DNA of 64,000 nt, from the NCBI GenBank assembly GCA_004296455.1, contig AP018280.1, positions 6,746,794-6,810,793 of the forward strand. The letters run 5' to 3'. Both the position numbers and the translations under genes were made by a program. The first letter of the stretch is position 1; each line of letters opens with the position of its first letter. The notes below the pieces were generated by a model. It was not told the origin of the DNA. It was given only the letters and a program-made list of their open reading frames with translations, and did not search any database. This stretch comes from Calothrix sp. NIES-4101 (GTDB lineage: Bacteria; Cyanobacteriota; Cyanobacteriia; Cyanobacteriales; Nostocaceae). This document shows positions 26,001 to 35,635 of the stretch, in pieces.

Positions 26001-27344
26001 TCACATTTGTTGAATATCAAAAGCGAAGGGTGGTAATGTTAACTCAACCCTCTCAGTAATGCTGACGGTGACAAGAAATTTTTCATCCCAATTGCCTGCA
26101 ACAGTGGTAAATAAATAGGAATTTACTTGTTGGGAATTTGCTTGTTGTTCTGTTAAGATGCCTGTGCGATCGCTAACTCTAAATTTTAAATTATTCGGTA
26201 ACCTATTGGGTGTGGGTGCGCCTAAAATTAAAAATAAACTCCAGGTATTTGGCTCGATTTCTGTAGAGGAATTCCACGCAAATGCATATATTCTCAATGA
26301 GTTTCCAGCTAATAAAAAATTATAGTGTCCGCATTGACCAACTGTGGGAATTTCAATTCCTTGGGTTTTTAACTGTGATTCAATTGCTGCAAATTCCTCT
26401 GCTGGACTTCGTAGCTCTCTCACTGATGATAAACGTGGAAATAATTCCCAGGCGAGGGATTCTCCCAGTTCATCTAATTCCCCCCATAACCACCTCCCTA
26501 AGTTTAATGCGGGTTGGGTAACTATTTTGATTAGGTCTAATAAGTAGGTTTGTAGTAATGTTGTATTTTCTACCTGTAAATTATTAGTTTGTAATTGATA
26601 TATCCAATCCAGTAAATCGGTTGAAGTTAAAATTAAACTTCCCTGTTCCCAATTGAGAACTTGCCATAGTTCTGTTTCTGGTGATTGTAATTGAGGTAAT
26701 AAGTTTACTAAATCATTTTTTATTGCTACTAATTGCTGCTGCCGATCGCTTGGAGTAGGTAAAGAGATTGCATTTGCTTCGAGATTTCGTAAATATAGTA
26801 ATAAAAGATTAGGGTCTTTTTCAAACCAATCTAAAGGTATTTCATAAGTCCAATTTGGTTGGGGATTTATGGTTGGTGAACTTTCCAGCTTTTCGATTAG
26901 CTGTTGGTAAGTTAGCACCCCTTGAACTAGACCTGATTCTTGTTCTTCCATGACTTCTACTAATACGTAAAAATGAGGAATAAATTCGGGTAAATCTACA
27001 ACTAATCTTGGCAAAATAACTTGTTCGTCAAATACACTATCGAGAGTAATTAAACAAACTTTGAATTCACCAACATGTAAATTTGTAATCGCGGGAATGA
27101 CATTTGCTAGTGCGGGTTGAGCGATAGTCGATTCTTGCCAATTCAGCATCAGATTATCATCTCGTTCTTCCAACCATTTTTGTAAGGTAAATAACCCTAA
27201 ACTATTCACATACATTTGCCATTGACGGGATTCATCAGGGATATCTTGGCTCAATGCGATCGCGCGATTAATATCTTCTGGCTCGATACTCAGAGATTCT
27301 AGTGGTAAAGGTTCAAATTCCATAGATGCTATTAAACTATTCAT
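26001..27344 (-). CDS. DUF1822 family protein
   Basis: A 447-residue soluble protein. Recognisable DUF1822 features are ARDD-like LEERDDNLMLNW near 60, FKVCLITLDS, and VVDLPEFIPHFYVLVEVMEEQESGLVQGVLTYQQL at about 130-170. The C-terminal third has WLWGELDELGESLAWELFPRLSSVRELRSPAEEF and a beta-rich tail. No catalytic motif is seen. It is the second gene of the operon begun by the sigma-like gene, 56 bases downstream. The family recurs with CHAT-CHASE2 and DUF928; its function is not established. A regulatory or anti-sigma-like role would fit position only. Confidence 0.88.
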   Translation of the reverse strand: MNSLIASMEFEPLPLESLSIEPEDINRAIALSQDIPDESRQWQMYVNSLGLFTLQKWLEERDDNLMLNWQESTIAQPALANVIPAITNLHVGEFKVCLITLDSVFDEQVILPRLVVDLPEFIPHFYVLVEVMEEQESGLVQGVLTYQQLIEKLESSPTINPQPNWTYEIPLDWFEKDPNLLLLYLRNLEANAISLPTPSDRQQQLVAIKNDLVNLLPQLQSPETELWQVLNWEQGSLILTSTDLLDWIYQLQTNNLQVENTTLLQTYLLDLIKIVTQPALNLGRWLWGELDELGESLAWELFPRLSSVRELRSPAEEFAAIESQLKTQGIEIPTVGQCGHYNFLLAGNSLRIYAFAWNSSTEIEPNTWSLFLILGAPTPNRLPNNLKFRVSDRTGILTEQQANSQQVNSYLFTTVAGNWDEKFLVTVSITERVELTLPPFAFDIQQM

Positions 27345-27400
27345 ACTTATTTTGATTGGAATTATGGAATATTTAAATTTATTACTTTAATTACTTATTT

Positions 27401-28843
27401 TTAGGAAAATTTTTCTATATTCAGTAATTCTCTATTATCTAAGTGCTGACAAAGTCTTTGGGAAAAATAACTGATCTCGCAATTATTTTGCATACTAGCA
27501 GCTTCAATTTCCGCTTGAGATATGACATTAGTAATTTGTTCATCTAAAGCTTCCGTAATTCTTGCTTCTAAATTGACTAAACTGCTGGGAGTGGAATACT
27601 CTTGTGCCAACTCAATTACTTTTTCTCTCAATTTTACTAAAGTTTCTTGACTGACATCAGCACGAAATTCCTTCAGTTTTAATAAACGGGCGACAGCATC
27701 TTGGGCGCGTAAACCTAATCTTTGGGCAATTTTTCCCATTGATAATCTTTGACAGTGGAATAATTGCAGTGCAATTAAAAATTGATTGCCTTTATCTATA
27801 TTTAAATTTTTCTGATCCGTTTTCTTTTTTTCTAGTTTTTGAAGTCGTGATGTAATTACAGTATTTAAAGCATTATCAAAACACTTGACAATTTGTATCC
27901 GATAACTTTTTAAAAAATCTGTTCTATCTTCTGTTTCATTTATTATATTAACTGAGTTTTCATCAGTAATTTTCTCAATCAAGGTAGAATTTTGATTAAG
28001 TTCAGCATCTAAAGAAACTGTCGGTAAGGAACCATTTCTAACGTGAATGCGATATTCTCGTAGTTGACTTGCGAGATTTTGTAATTTTTCCATAACTACT
28101 TGTACAGATAAATTATCCATTTCTTGTATTTGTAAAATTTTGATAATTGCTTCTATTTGCTCATTAGTGGGTGGATTACATCTACCTTTACTCCTCTGAT
28201 TAGCCCATTGGCGAAATCGTTCGGCACGGTAAACTTTGTGATATGCGAACAACAGCTTTTGTGCTTGCTCAATTTCTAGATTTACCGACCTATGAAACTG
28301 ACCGAGAATCTTGATTAATTGTTGGGGTTTGGTGTCATTAAGTATTGCCCAATCGCTCACCAAATACAAACCACACTCCAATAAATATTGATTGAGTTCT
28401 CTGTGTTGTTTAACTTTTCGAGTAGTCCAAGTAGCAAGACTACTTTTGTCAGGGTTAAACGTTTCTAAAATTTCCCGACCTAGACACTGATAAGTATCTG
28501 ATGGTTGTAGGCTACCATCATCATCGAGAACATAACCTAATAAATCATATCTTGTGAACCCGTGATAATTGCCAAATTGTTGTTCTAAAGATACACATAC
28601 TTGCTCGATTTGCCAAGAAATTAAGCAGAGTAAACAGCGTTTTGCCAATAAATTCGATGGACTCAAATTATTTATAGATAATTCTAGCAACCGTTTCTGA
28701 ATTGCTACATCTGATTGCAAATGAGCATCTTCATAATTAGTAAAGATTTTATCAAAAAATGCCTTCGCTGCTGCAATCTCTCTCTGTTGAGGTTTCCCAG
28801 CATTATTAACAATAATGAGTGTGTAGTATTTCAACTTCATCAT
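27401..28843 (-). CDS. Putative sigma-70-like transcription factor (divergent)
   Basis: A 480-residue soluble protein heading the DUF1822-CHAT operon. A helical region at about 115-170 (REILETFNPDKSSLATWTTRKVKQHRELNQYLLECGLYLVSDWAILND) is reminiscent of sigma region 2. A C-terminal HTH-like segment at about 358-395 (IALQLFHCQRLSMGKIAQRLGLRAQDAVARLLKLK) resembles sigma region 4. Similarity is weak and judged by eye; it could be another HTH regulator. The gene has a CATACCCC element upstream, as do the other protease genes, which fits an autoregulated sigma factor. The start is ATG ATG with AAGGAA ahead of it. Confidence 0.55.
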   Translation of the reverse strand: MMKLKYYTLIIVNNAGKPQQREIAAAKAFFDKIFTNYEDAHLQSDVAIQKRLLELSINNLSPSNLLAKRCLLCLISWQIEQVCVSLEQQFGNYHGFTRYDLLGYVLDDDGSLQPSDTYQCLGREILETFNPDKSSLATWTTRKVKQHRELNQYLLECGLYLVSDWAILNDTKPQQLIKILGQFHRSVNLEIEQAQKLLFAYHKVYRAERFRQWANQRSKGRCNPPTNEQIEAIIKILQIQEMDNLSVQVVMEKLQNLASQLREYRIHVRNGSLPTVSLDAELNQNSTLIEKITDENSVNIINETEDRTDFLKSYRIQIVKCFDNALNTVITSRLQKLEKKKTDQKNLNIDKGNQFLIALQLFHCQRLSMGKIAQRLGLRAQDAVARLLKLKEFRADVSQETLVKLREKVIELAQEYSTPSSLVNLEARITEALDEQITNVISQAEIEAASMQNNCEISYFSQRLCQHLDNRELLNIEKFS

Positions 28844-28901
28844 TTGATTCCTTGACTATTGATTAGATTGAGTTTTTACCTCCAGTGATTGCTGTCATTA
28901 G

Positions 28902-28932
28902 TTATTAATTCTCAGCAATTGAGGGGTATGCA
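28902..28932 (-). promoter_or_regulatory. Promoter-like element (TGCATACCCC / TAATAA) of the sigma-like operon
   Basis: On the minus strand TGCATACCCCT, 15 nt from CATACCCC, then TAATAA, with CTGAGAA in the spacer. It ends about 58 bases before the start codon. Confidence 0.58.
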
Positions 28933-29131
28933 GTTTTGTCACCCTTTTCTTTATAATATCTGTAAGGTTTCAATAGCTATCGGTGTTGAAACCCTATGTG
29001 ATTTTTCAGAATCAACAAGTTCATTGGTTCAGCAAACTCATTTTCAAGCAGACCTTAACACACCGTGACTTTAAGTAGTAATGCACAATTATTTTGACAT
29101 TCCCAAATTACACTAACAAAAGTAATACAAA

Positions 29132-29583
29132 ATGATTCATCACATTTCTATCCCTGCGAAAAATCCTCTTCATGTAGCTGAAGTATTAGCTGAACTTTTT
29201 AATACTGGTTATTTTGCCCCTTTTCCATCTAATCCAGGTAGCTATGTTGCTTTTACAGGCGATGAACATGGAACTTTAATTGAAGTCTATCCTCTGGGTA
29301 CAGAAATGATTCCAGGAGAGGATAATAAACCAATACAATTCCAACATCAAAAAGCCTCAAACCATTTTATTGCCACTCACGCTGCCATTTCCATTCCTCT
29401 AGAGCAGGCACAAGTTGAATCTATTGCCCAACGCGATGCGATCGCGGTTACTTTGAAGTCATTGAGTTTTGGCTGGAAAATGCGGTTTTATTAGAACTGG
29501 CAACTCCAGAGTTGAGAGCACAATATATTGCGGCTTTAGCACCAGAAAAATTAGCTGAATATTTTGCGGAAAAAAATTCTTGA
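29132..29583 (+). pseudogene. VOC/glyoxalase-fold protein with a frameshift
   Basis: The first about 105 residues (MIHHISIPAKNPLHVAEVLAEL to EQAQVESIAQR) read as a VOC-family protein. The frame then ends early at 29494. The next frame continues with RCDRGYFEVIEFWLEN, LLELATPELRAQYIAALAPEKLAEYF up to a stop at 29583, the expected C-terminus of the family. The shift lies at about 29428-29445, in GCGATGCGATCGCGG, which contains a HIP1 octamer. Either a real lesion or a sequence error; programmed shifting is unlikely because no slippery run is seen. Confidence 0.75.
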
Positions 29584-29688
29584 GAAGCTAATGATTCATT
29601 CAGTTGTAATCAATCTTGGGTATGGTAATTGATCTGAGGGGTTCTCTGTAGTGACTATGAGGTTACGAAAATCAATTTACTATGTTGG

Positions 29689-29907
29689 TTGAGAGGTCTC
29701 CACAGAATAATTGATCCACTAATAAGGGATGATAGAAAAAGGGTAATTAAACGTCAAAATCCGGTTGTGACATTGATCAAAAAAGTTTACTCCACAGGAG
29801 TTAAACTCACAACTGAGGCTATGGCAGAAGTTGAAAAACAAATCCTTCGTCTTCCGCATCTCAAAAAATGGTTTGTTGAAATTTTTGCGAAACCCGGCTC
29901 GTCATAG
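29689..29907 (+). pseudogene. Short ORF, possible transposase C-terminal remnant
   Basis: A 72-codon frame opening with TTG. The segment VTLIKKVYSTGVKLTTEAMAEVEKQILRLPHLKKWFVEI resembles the C-terminal tails of IS-encoded transposases in cyanobacteria, but I cannot name the family. No SD is evident. GTTCTCTG occurs at about 29641 and again at about 29926 in direct orientation, which may mark the borders of a decayed element. Confidence 0.3.
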
Positions 29908-30554
29908 GATCATCTTTTTTATGGAGTTCTCTGATCAATGCGATCGCCCTTGGAAAAAGGTGACCCCATCATTGAAGCGCAATAATTATATCGATTATCG
30001 CTCTTAATTCGGGCTTGTAGTTAAAGGAAAATATTACACCCATCGGAAAAACCGTGCTAATAACACATGTAGTTTTCTGCAATGCAGCGATCGCATTTAT
30101 GGATTGTTTAAATACCCTATTAAGTTCAGCTAGGAATTATATCATTAATTTTTCTCCGCTTCGTTTTTATTACAATTCCTTTAACTAACCTAATACTAGT
30201 ATTGTATACAAAGCTCATTTTGTATAAATAACCACTATTCTTCACCCTTTTAGGTATTATCACAGAAGAAAGACAATATCTGAAATGTTACATTGATAAG
30301 CGACTCTCAAGGGATTTGCGCTTCCTAAGTACAAGCCATATCTAAATAATTAATACTTAAATATAAATAATATTACTAGTAAAGTTTAGAAGGCAAAGTG
30401 TTCGAGAGTCTAAATTACTGAAGTCCAATTTACTTAGAAGGTGAACACGCTTAGACATTAAGTTTTATTCAAGTCCCATGTGGAACTTGGAACTTGGATG
30501 AGTTCTTCACAAAGAAATTGCACATTTATACAAAACTAAAAATTCTCTTTATCC
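29908..30554. other. Intergenic region before the surface-protein cluster
   Basis: No convincing gene. AT-rich, with a few HIP1 octamers, and a tandem GGAACTT GGAACTT near 30483. It presumably holds the promoter of the DUF11 gene, which I could not place with confidence. Confidence 0.4.
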
Positions 30555-33143
30555 ATGCCACAGACAAATAAATTTCTCAAATCACCATCGAATTTCTATC
30601 GTTCGTTGGTAGCCACTGCATTGATTACTAATGGTATTTTTCAATTTGTTGCCCCTGTAATTGCCGAAGGAACTAAAGCAGGTGAGTCAATTAGTAACAC
30701 TGCAACTGCTACCTACGAAGACCCGCTTGACCCGAATACTAAAATTAATACTACATCAAATACTGTCACCGTAACGGTTGCTGAGGTTGCAGGTATTACT
30801 GTTACCGCGAGTGGTACTACATTCCAAACAGATGTAAACAATAATAGCCAAGCCAACGTCGGCGATACACTTTACTACAACTACACAGTCACCAACGTTG
30901 GTAACGATCCCACCAAATTCCGAATCCCCGAAGCTGTGAAAGTCACAGGTCCTGGACAAGCCGGAAAACCCGAATATAGTCTTGACGGTGGTACACCTGG
31001 AAGTTGGACACCGATTTCTGGTAGTGAATATATTTCCAATCCAATTCCTGTTAATGGTTCGGTTTTAGTGCGTGTACCCGTAACCGTAGCCGCAGGTGCA
31101 CAAACAAATGACATTATTAACGTTACGTTGGGTGAAACTCCTGGAGATGCCCAAAACCAAGCCCGCGATCCTAATGGTGGTGACGTTTATACCGTAGATG
31201 CTGAAGGTGAAGCTGGGGATGTGCCAGGTGCGCCAGTAAACGGAGTTAGAGAAGCCAGTGCAACCCAAAAAGTCACCGTAGACCAAGCAGTGAAGACCTA
31301 CGCATTAGCGACCGTTCTGAAAGTTCGCAACGAGTATAAGATTGTGAATGATCAAGCTGGAGTTGCAGATGGTATTGCAAACGATACAATCACCTATGGC
31401 TTAAGTCTACGTGTCGAACTGAATGACCCCACTGGAAACGGTATTACCCCCGCACCTTTGGCTGGTACGACAATTAATGGTTTAACTGGGAACCGAATTT
31501 TAGTTTCCGATGCGATCCCACTGGGAACTGAATTAGCCGCAATTCCCACACCACCACCAGGCTGGCAAGTTGTTTATACAGACCAAGCAAGCAGCGTTAA
31601 CGCCAATGCCGCAACCGCAAATTGGCGACCTTTAACCACAGGAGTCAATTTAACTACTGTGACTCGGATCGGTTTCGTCAACGACCCCAGCATTGTCACT
31701 TCGGTTGCACCTGGTCAAACGGTAAATGGTTTTAATGTTCAAGTTAAAGTTAAAACCGGGCAAACCGCACCATTAACGGTTAATAATATTGCTCAGTTAT
31801 TTGGTCAAACCGCAGGTGTAACACCAGCACCCGATGCAAACAATGATGGTGCTCCCGATAACCAAATTTATGATGAATCTGGTGACCAAAATCCCAGCAA
31901 CTATGACGGTAGAAATATTCCACCTGGTTCAAACGATAATAACCAAGATGGAATACCTGACACACCAGTGACCGTAACTGATGGTTTTATCGATAACCCT
32001 ACAGAATTAACAAACTCTGGAACAGATACGGGTAACAACAACAGTGGTACAGGTGAAGGTGGAGAAGTCAACTCTTTTGTTGTTGATGCACCTCAAGCAA
32101 ACGCTGTCTTAAACGGACCCGAACGGACTCCCGATGCGATCGGACCGACTAGCAATAATGATGACTTTACTAACAAATCTTCACTAGTACCCGAAGATAA
32201 AAAACCGGGCGATACACTTGACCCATCACCAGTCACATTTACCAATACGGTGAGAAATAGCGGTACAAGCCCCAACAGTATTTCCTTATTACCAACACCA
32301 CCTACAAATCCTGCTGATTTACCCACAGGAACAACAGTTACTATTACATACGACCAAACATCCAAAACCTATACTTGGGATGGAACTGGGTTTACAATTG
32401 GTGGTTCACCTGTAGATGCAGTTGAGGATTACATCACAATTCTCAACTTAGCTCCTGGACAACAAGTGAACTATGGGGTGGAAGTCAACTTACCTGCAAA
32501 TACTCCGTTATCAACAAATCTAGATACAATCAGTCCCGCAGCAGATGATTTAGTTGGTGGTTTCCCCGTACCAATTACTGCATTTATTGACCAACCCAGC
32601 ACACCTGGTTTCCAAACGACAGAAGCAAATAACATCACCATCGATCGCGTATATGCTGGCTTCTTGCAAATGGTGAAAGAATCTCGTGTTCTTGCAGGTA
32701 CTGGACCAGCAGTTCAAGGTAATGATGGTACATTTAGCACCGATCCGAAAAAACCTGCACCGGGCAATATTATTGAGTACCGCATCCGTTATACAAATAT
32801 CTCCGAAGCTGAATCAGGAACAGGTAATAGAATTCTCCGCGCTGATAAAGTTGTGATTGTGGAGAATGGAACCCTCAGCACTGCGGCTAATGACGGTAAG
32901 AATAACTGGGCAAAAGACAATGATGTGAACGGTCAAATTGATACTAGTAATGTAGTTGGTTCTGCGAAAGATTCAGGCGCTTCAACGATTCAATTCTACA
33001 GTGGGGCAACTGGTGCAAATTTAGGAATCGACCAAACTGGTACCAGTGCAGAAACAGATGTTAGTAAATACATAAATACAGTTACTAATCCTGTTGCGCC
33101 AGGAGAACAACGTCAATTTACGTTCCAACGCAAGGTGAATTAA
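30555..33143 (+). CDS. DUF11-repeat secreted/surface protein
   Basis: An 862-residue protein. Signal peptide at about 17-38 (SLVATALITNGIFQFVAPVIAEG). Several DUF11/conserved-repeat modules are visible: ISNTATATYEDP, ANVGDTLYYNYTVTNVGNDPTKF, GDTLDPSPVTFTNTVRNSGTSPNSISL and PAPGNIIEYRIRYTNISEAESG. An Asp/Asn-rich, calcium-binding-like stretch lies in the middle (DANNDGAPDNQIYDESGDQNPSNYDG). It is the first of six + strand genes for exported proteins. A structural or adhesive envelope role is likely from the repeat type; there is no catalytic motif. Confidence 0.88.
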   Translation: MPQTNKFLKSPSNFYRSLVATALITNGIFQFVAPVIAEGTKAGESISNTATATYEDPLDPNTKINTTSNTVTVTVAEVAGITVTASGTTFQTDVNNNSQANVGDTLYYNYTVTNVGNDPTKFRIPEAVKVTGPGQAGKPEYSLDGGTPGSWTPISGSEYISNPIPVNGSVLVRVPVTVAAGAQTNDIINVTLGETPGDAQNQARDPNGGDVYTVDAEGEAGDVPGAPVNGVREASATQKVTVDQAVKTYALATVLKVRNEYKIVNDQAGVADGIANDTITYGLSLRVELNDPTGNGITPAPLAGTTINGLTGNRILVSDAIPLGTELAAIPTPPPGWQVVYTDQASSVNANAATANWRPLTTGVNLTTVTRIGFVNDPSIVTSVAPGQTVNGFNVQVKVKTGQTAPLTVNNIAQLFGQTAGVTPAPDANNDGAPDNQIYDESGDQNPSNYDGRNIPPGSNDNNQDGIPDTPVTVTDGFIDNPTELTNSGTDTGNNNSGTGEGGEVNSFVVDAPQANAVLNGPERTPDAIGPTSNNDDFTNKSSLVPEDKKPGDTLDPSPVTFTNTVRNSGTSPNSISLLPTPPTNPADLPTGTTVTITYDQTSKTYTWDGTGFTIGGSPVDAVEDYITILNLAPGQQVNYGVEVNLPANTPLSTNLDTISPAADDLVGGFPVPITAFIDQPSTPGFQTTEANNITIDRVYAGFLQMVKESRVLAGTGPAVQGNDGTFSTDPKKPAPGNIIEYRIRYTNISEAESGTGNRILRADKVVIVENGTLSTAANDGKNNWAKDNDVNGQIDTSNVVGSAKDSGASTIQFYSGATGANLGIDQTGTSAETDVSKYINTVTNPVAPGEQRQFTFQRKVN

Positions 33144-33252
33144 TCCCTGTATTTGTATTTCAACCAAGCTATAGAGAGATGTAGGAGTGCTACGTCTCCA
33201 CAATCGACCAAAACAATATTTTTCGACATTTCCATCTTGTAAGGATTAATCA

Positions 33253-33813
33253 ATGAAACGTCTAACAATTGCCGCATTTAGTGTAGCAGCATTACTAGTA
33301 CCCTTTTCTGGTGTGATTCCTGGGGTTCCTAATTTGGGAACAATGACAAATGCAATCGCACAAAATATTCAAAAGCAACCAATGGTCAAATTACAATTGG
33401 GTGCAGAGAAACAAGTTTTAACTAAAGACGTGCAGGGTAAAACTAAAACTACCTGGAAAGCATTACAGGGTCAAGTAACCGTTCAGCCAGGTGATGTTTT
33501 ACGGTATACATTGACTGGTCAAAACTTTAGCGATCGCGCAGTAAATAACCTGGCTTTTAATCAACCAATTCCCAAGGGAATGGTATTTGTCCTCAAGTCT
33601 GCTAACGCCAATACTAACGCCAAAATTACCTACAGTATTGATGGTGGACGTTCGTTTGTGGAAAATCCCAAAGTTAAAGTAACTCTCCCCAGTGGGAAAG
33701 TTGAAGAAAAACCCGCACCCGCAGAAGTTTATACCCATATTAGTTGGAAATTTCCGAATGCGATCGCAGCAAAAACTACGGTTAATGGAACTTATGAGTT
33801 AAGAGTCCGTTAA
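33253..33813 (+). CDS. Small DUF11-domain secreted protein
   Basis: A 186-residue protein with a signal peptide (about 1-37). A single DUF11-type module follows (VQPGDVLRYTLTGQNFSDRAVNNLAFNQPIPKGMVFV and TYSIDGGRSFVENPKVKV). AAGGA lies 8 bases before ATG. It lies 109 bases after the large DUF11 gene and 250 bases before the next, with a palindromic repeat in between. Probably a partner or minor component of the same surface assembly. Confidence 0.88.
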   Translation: MKRLTIAAFSVAALLVPFSGVIPGVPNLGTMTNAIAQNIQKQPMVKLQLGAEKQVLTKDVQGKTKTTWKALQGQVTVQPGDVLRYTLTGQNFSDRAVNNLAFNQPIPKGMVFVLKSANANTNAKITYSIDGGRSFVENPKVKVTLPSGKVEEKPAPAEVYTHISWKFPNAIAAKTTVNGTYELRVR

Positions 33814-33864
33814 TCTGATTCAGTTTTTGAAATATTAACGGTTAACAGTTGATAGTTAACCTTT

Positions 33865-33960
33865 ATACCAATCCCAAAACAAGAAATCCACAATGTAGAG
33901 ACGCGACATATCGCGTCTCCTCACAGACATATGTGTTATCCAATTTTTGCGAGTTGGTAT
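33865..33960. repeat. Palindromic dispersed intergenic repeat
   Basis: Ends ATACCAA and TTGGTAT are inverted. Inside, GAGACGCGA - CATA - TCGCGTCTC forms a 9-bp stem. Further inverted GTTAAC/AACAGTTAAC segments flank it. Similar ATACCAAT-type half copies occur near 14305 and 41905. Confidence 0.6.
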
Positions 33961-34063
33961 TAACAGTTAACTGTCAAGTTTTAGGCTTTACTATTAATCT
34001 GTTATAAGTATTTTTCAATCAATACTAATTTCTCATAATTATTACCCACAGGAGATATGTGCG

Positions 34064-35635
34064 GTGAGGTTTTTTCGCAATCAAAAAAAACATTATTTTC
34101 CTGACTATAAATGGAAATTGTTGCGACCGGTGACAGCAACTATTTTATTAGGAAGTACTCTACAATTATCACTACCAATACAAGCCCAATTAACAACTAA
34201 TCAAGATTCACGTATTCCTATTGTTAACCAAGCTAGCTATCAATATAGTGACGGTACTGGCAGAATTTTTCGCGGATTTTCTGATACTCTCAATACCGAG
34301 CGGGGATTAATTGACCCTTTAGGACGAATTTTAGGATGTGGTGGTGAACTTTTACCAGACTATACAGGTTTTTCGATTGGTGTTTATGAAACTAATCCGA
34401 GCGATCCAACTGGAAGCGAATTAGGTCGATTAGTGGATTTGACGCGCACCGAATTACCGGATATTTCTAACAACCAAATATCTGGAGGAAAAGCGCCAAA
34501 TACCGAAAACTTAAATCCCTATTTCTTACAAAATAATCCGACTAACCCCAATTTACGCGGAACCTATAATTTTTTACTTGACCCAAATAGAGGACAAACT
34601 CAACCTGGTAAAAGCTATATTCTAGTTGTGAATCCCCCAGCAAATTCTATTTATCAACAACGTCGTATCCGCATTAAGATTGGTGATTCAACGGGTGCAG
34701 AAACGGGAATTGGAAATACCCAAAATCGGGTTTTAAGATATGTTGCTACTTCCCTTGATGGTCAACCAATTCGTTTAACAGGGGAAACTGAATTTGAAGG
34801 AACGGTAGTTGCGGTTGCGGATGCAGAATTACAAGGTTTGGACTTATTAGCATTTGAATTTGCCACCAATCTGTGTCAACCAAACCAAGTCCAAATTATT
34901 AAATCCGCAGATAGGGCAACCGCAGAACCTGGCGATACATCAATTTATCGTTTGTCGGTTAGAAATTTGGTGGAAGTTGGCTTAAATAATGTGACTGCAA
35001 CTGACACCTTACCGTTAGGTTTCCGATTAGTAAATAAATCAGTGCGCGGAGAAATTAGCGGAGAAGCAGTCGAAATTACTTCAGAAGTTAACGGACGTAA
35101 TGTCATTTTCCGTACTAATGCTACTTTACCACCAGGTTCGGTGCTAAATATTGTTTACGGTACGCAAATTACCCCCGATGCGATGCGCGGTAGCGGTATC
35201 AATAGTGCGGTGGTCAGTGCTTTACGGGCAGATAATCGTTTCCGTATTCAAGATGGGCCAGCAAATCATAAATTACAACTTCGCCCTGGGATTATTTCGG
35301 ATTGCGGGACAATTATTGGTCGCGTGTTTGTTGATAAGAACTTTGATGGTGAACAACAAGCTAATGAACCAGGTATTCCCAATGCTGTTGTTTATATGGA
35401 AAACGGCAATCGCATCACCACAGACCCAAATGGTTTGTTCTCAGTTGCCAATGTTTTACCAGGCAGCCATACGGGTGTTTTAGACCTGAGTAGTTTACCA
35501 GGTTATACCTTAGCCCCCAATCGTTACTTTAAAGAACGTAATAGTCAATCCCGCCTCGTCCGTATCGCCCCAGGTGGAACGGTACGCATGAATTTTGCTG
35601 TCACCCCCACCTTCTTGGAGGATGTTAAGAAATGA
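34064..35635 (+). CDS. DUF11 plus SdrD-B/carboxypeptidase-regulatory-like surface protein
   Basis: A 523-residue protein starting with GTG, supported by GGAGA 8 bases upstream. Signal peptide at about 23-42. DUF11 module at about 280-390 (KSADRATAEPGDTSIYRLSVRNLVEVGLNNVTATDTLP). A C-terminal SdrD-B/CarboxypepD-reg-like domain follows (IGRVFVDKNFDGEQQANEPGIPNAVVYMENG.RITTDPNGLFSVANVLPG). Its stop overlaps the next start (ATGA), so it is translationally coupled to the beta-barrel protein, suggesting a complex. Confidence 0.9.
   Translation: MRFFRNQKKHYFPDYKWKLLRPVTATILLGSTLQLSLPIQAQLTTNQDSRIPIVNQASYQYSDGTGRIFRGFSDTLNTERGLIDPLGRILGCGGELLPDYTGFSIGVYETNPSDPTGSELGRLVDLTRTELPDISNNQISGGKAPNTENLNPYFLQNNPTNPNLRGTYNFLLDPNRGQTQPGKSYILVVNPPANSIYQQRRIRIKIGDSTGAETGIGNTQNRVLRYVATSLDGQPIRLTGETEFEGTVVAVADAELQGLDLLAFEFATNLCQPNQVQIIKSADRATAEPGDTSIYRLSVRNLVEVGLNNVTATDTLPLGFRLVNKSVRGEISGEAVEITSEVNGRNVIFRTNATLPPGSVLNIVYGTQITPDAMRGSGINSAVVSALRADNRFRIQDGPANHKLQLRPGIISDCGTIIGRVFVDKNFDGEQQANEPGIPNAVVYMENGNRITTDPNGLFSVANVLPGSHTGVLDLSSLPGYTLAPNRYFKERNSQSRLVRIAPGGTVRMNFAVTPTFLEDVKK

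Noticed and set aside
29689-29907. Reverse-oriented antitoxin or regulator gene
   Set aside because: Start is TTG without SD and the protein looks like a transposase tail; kept only as a low-confidence remnant.
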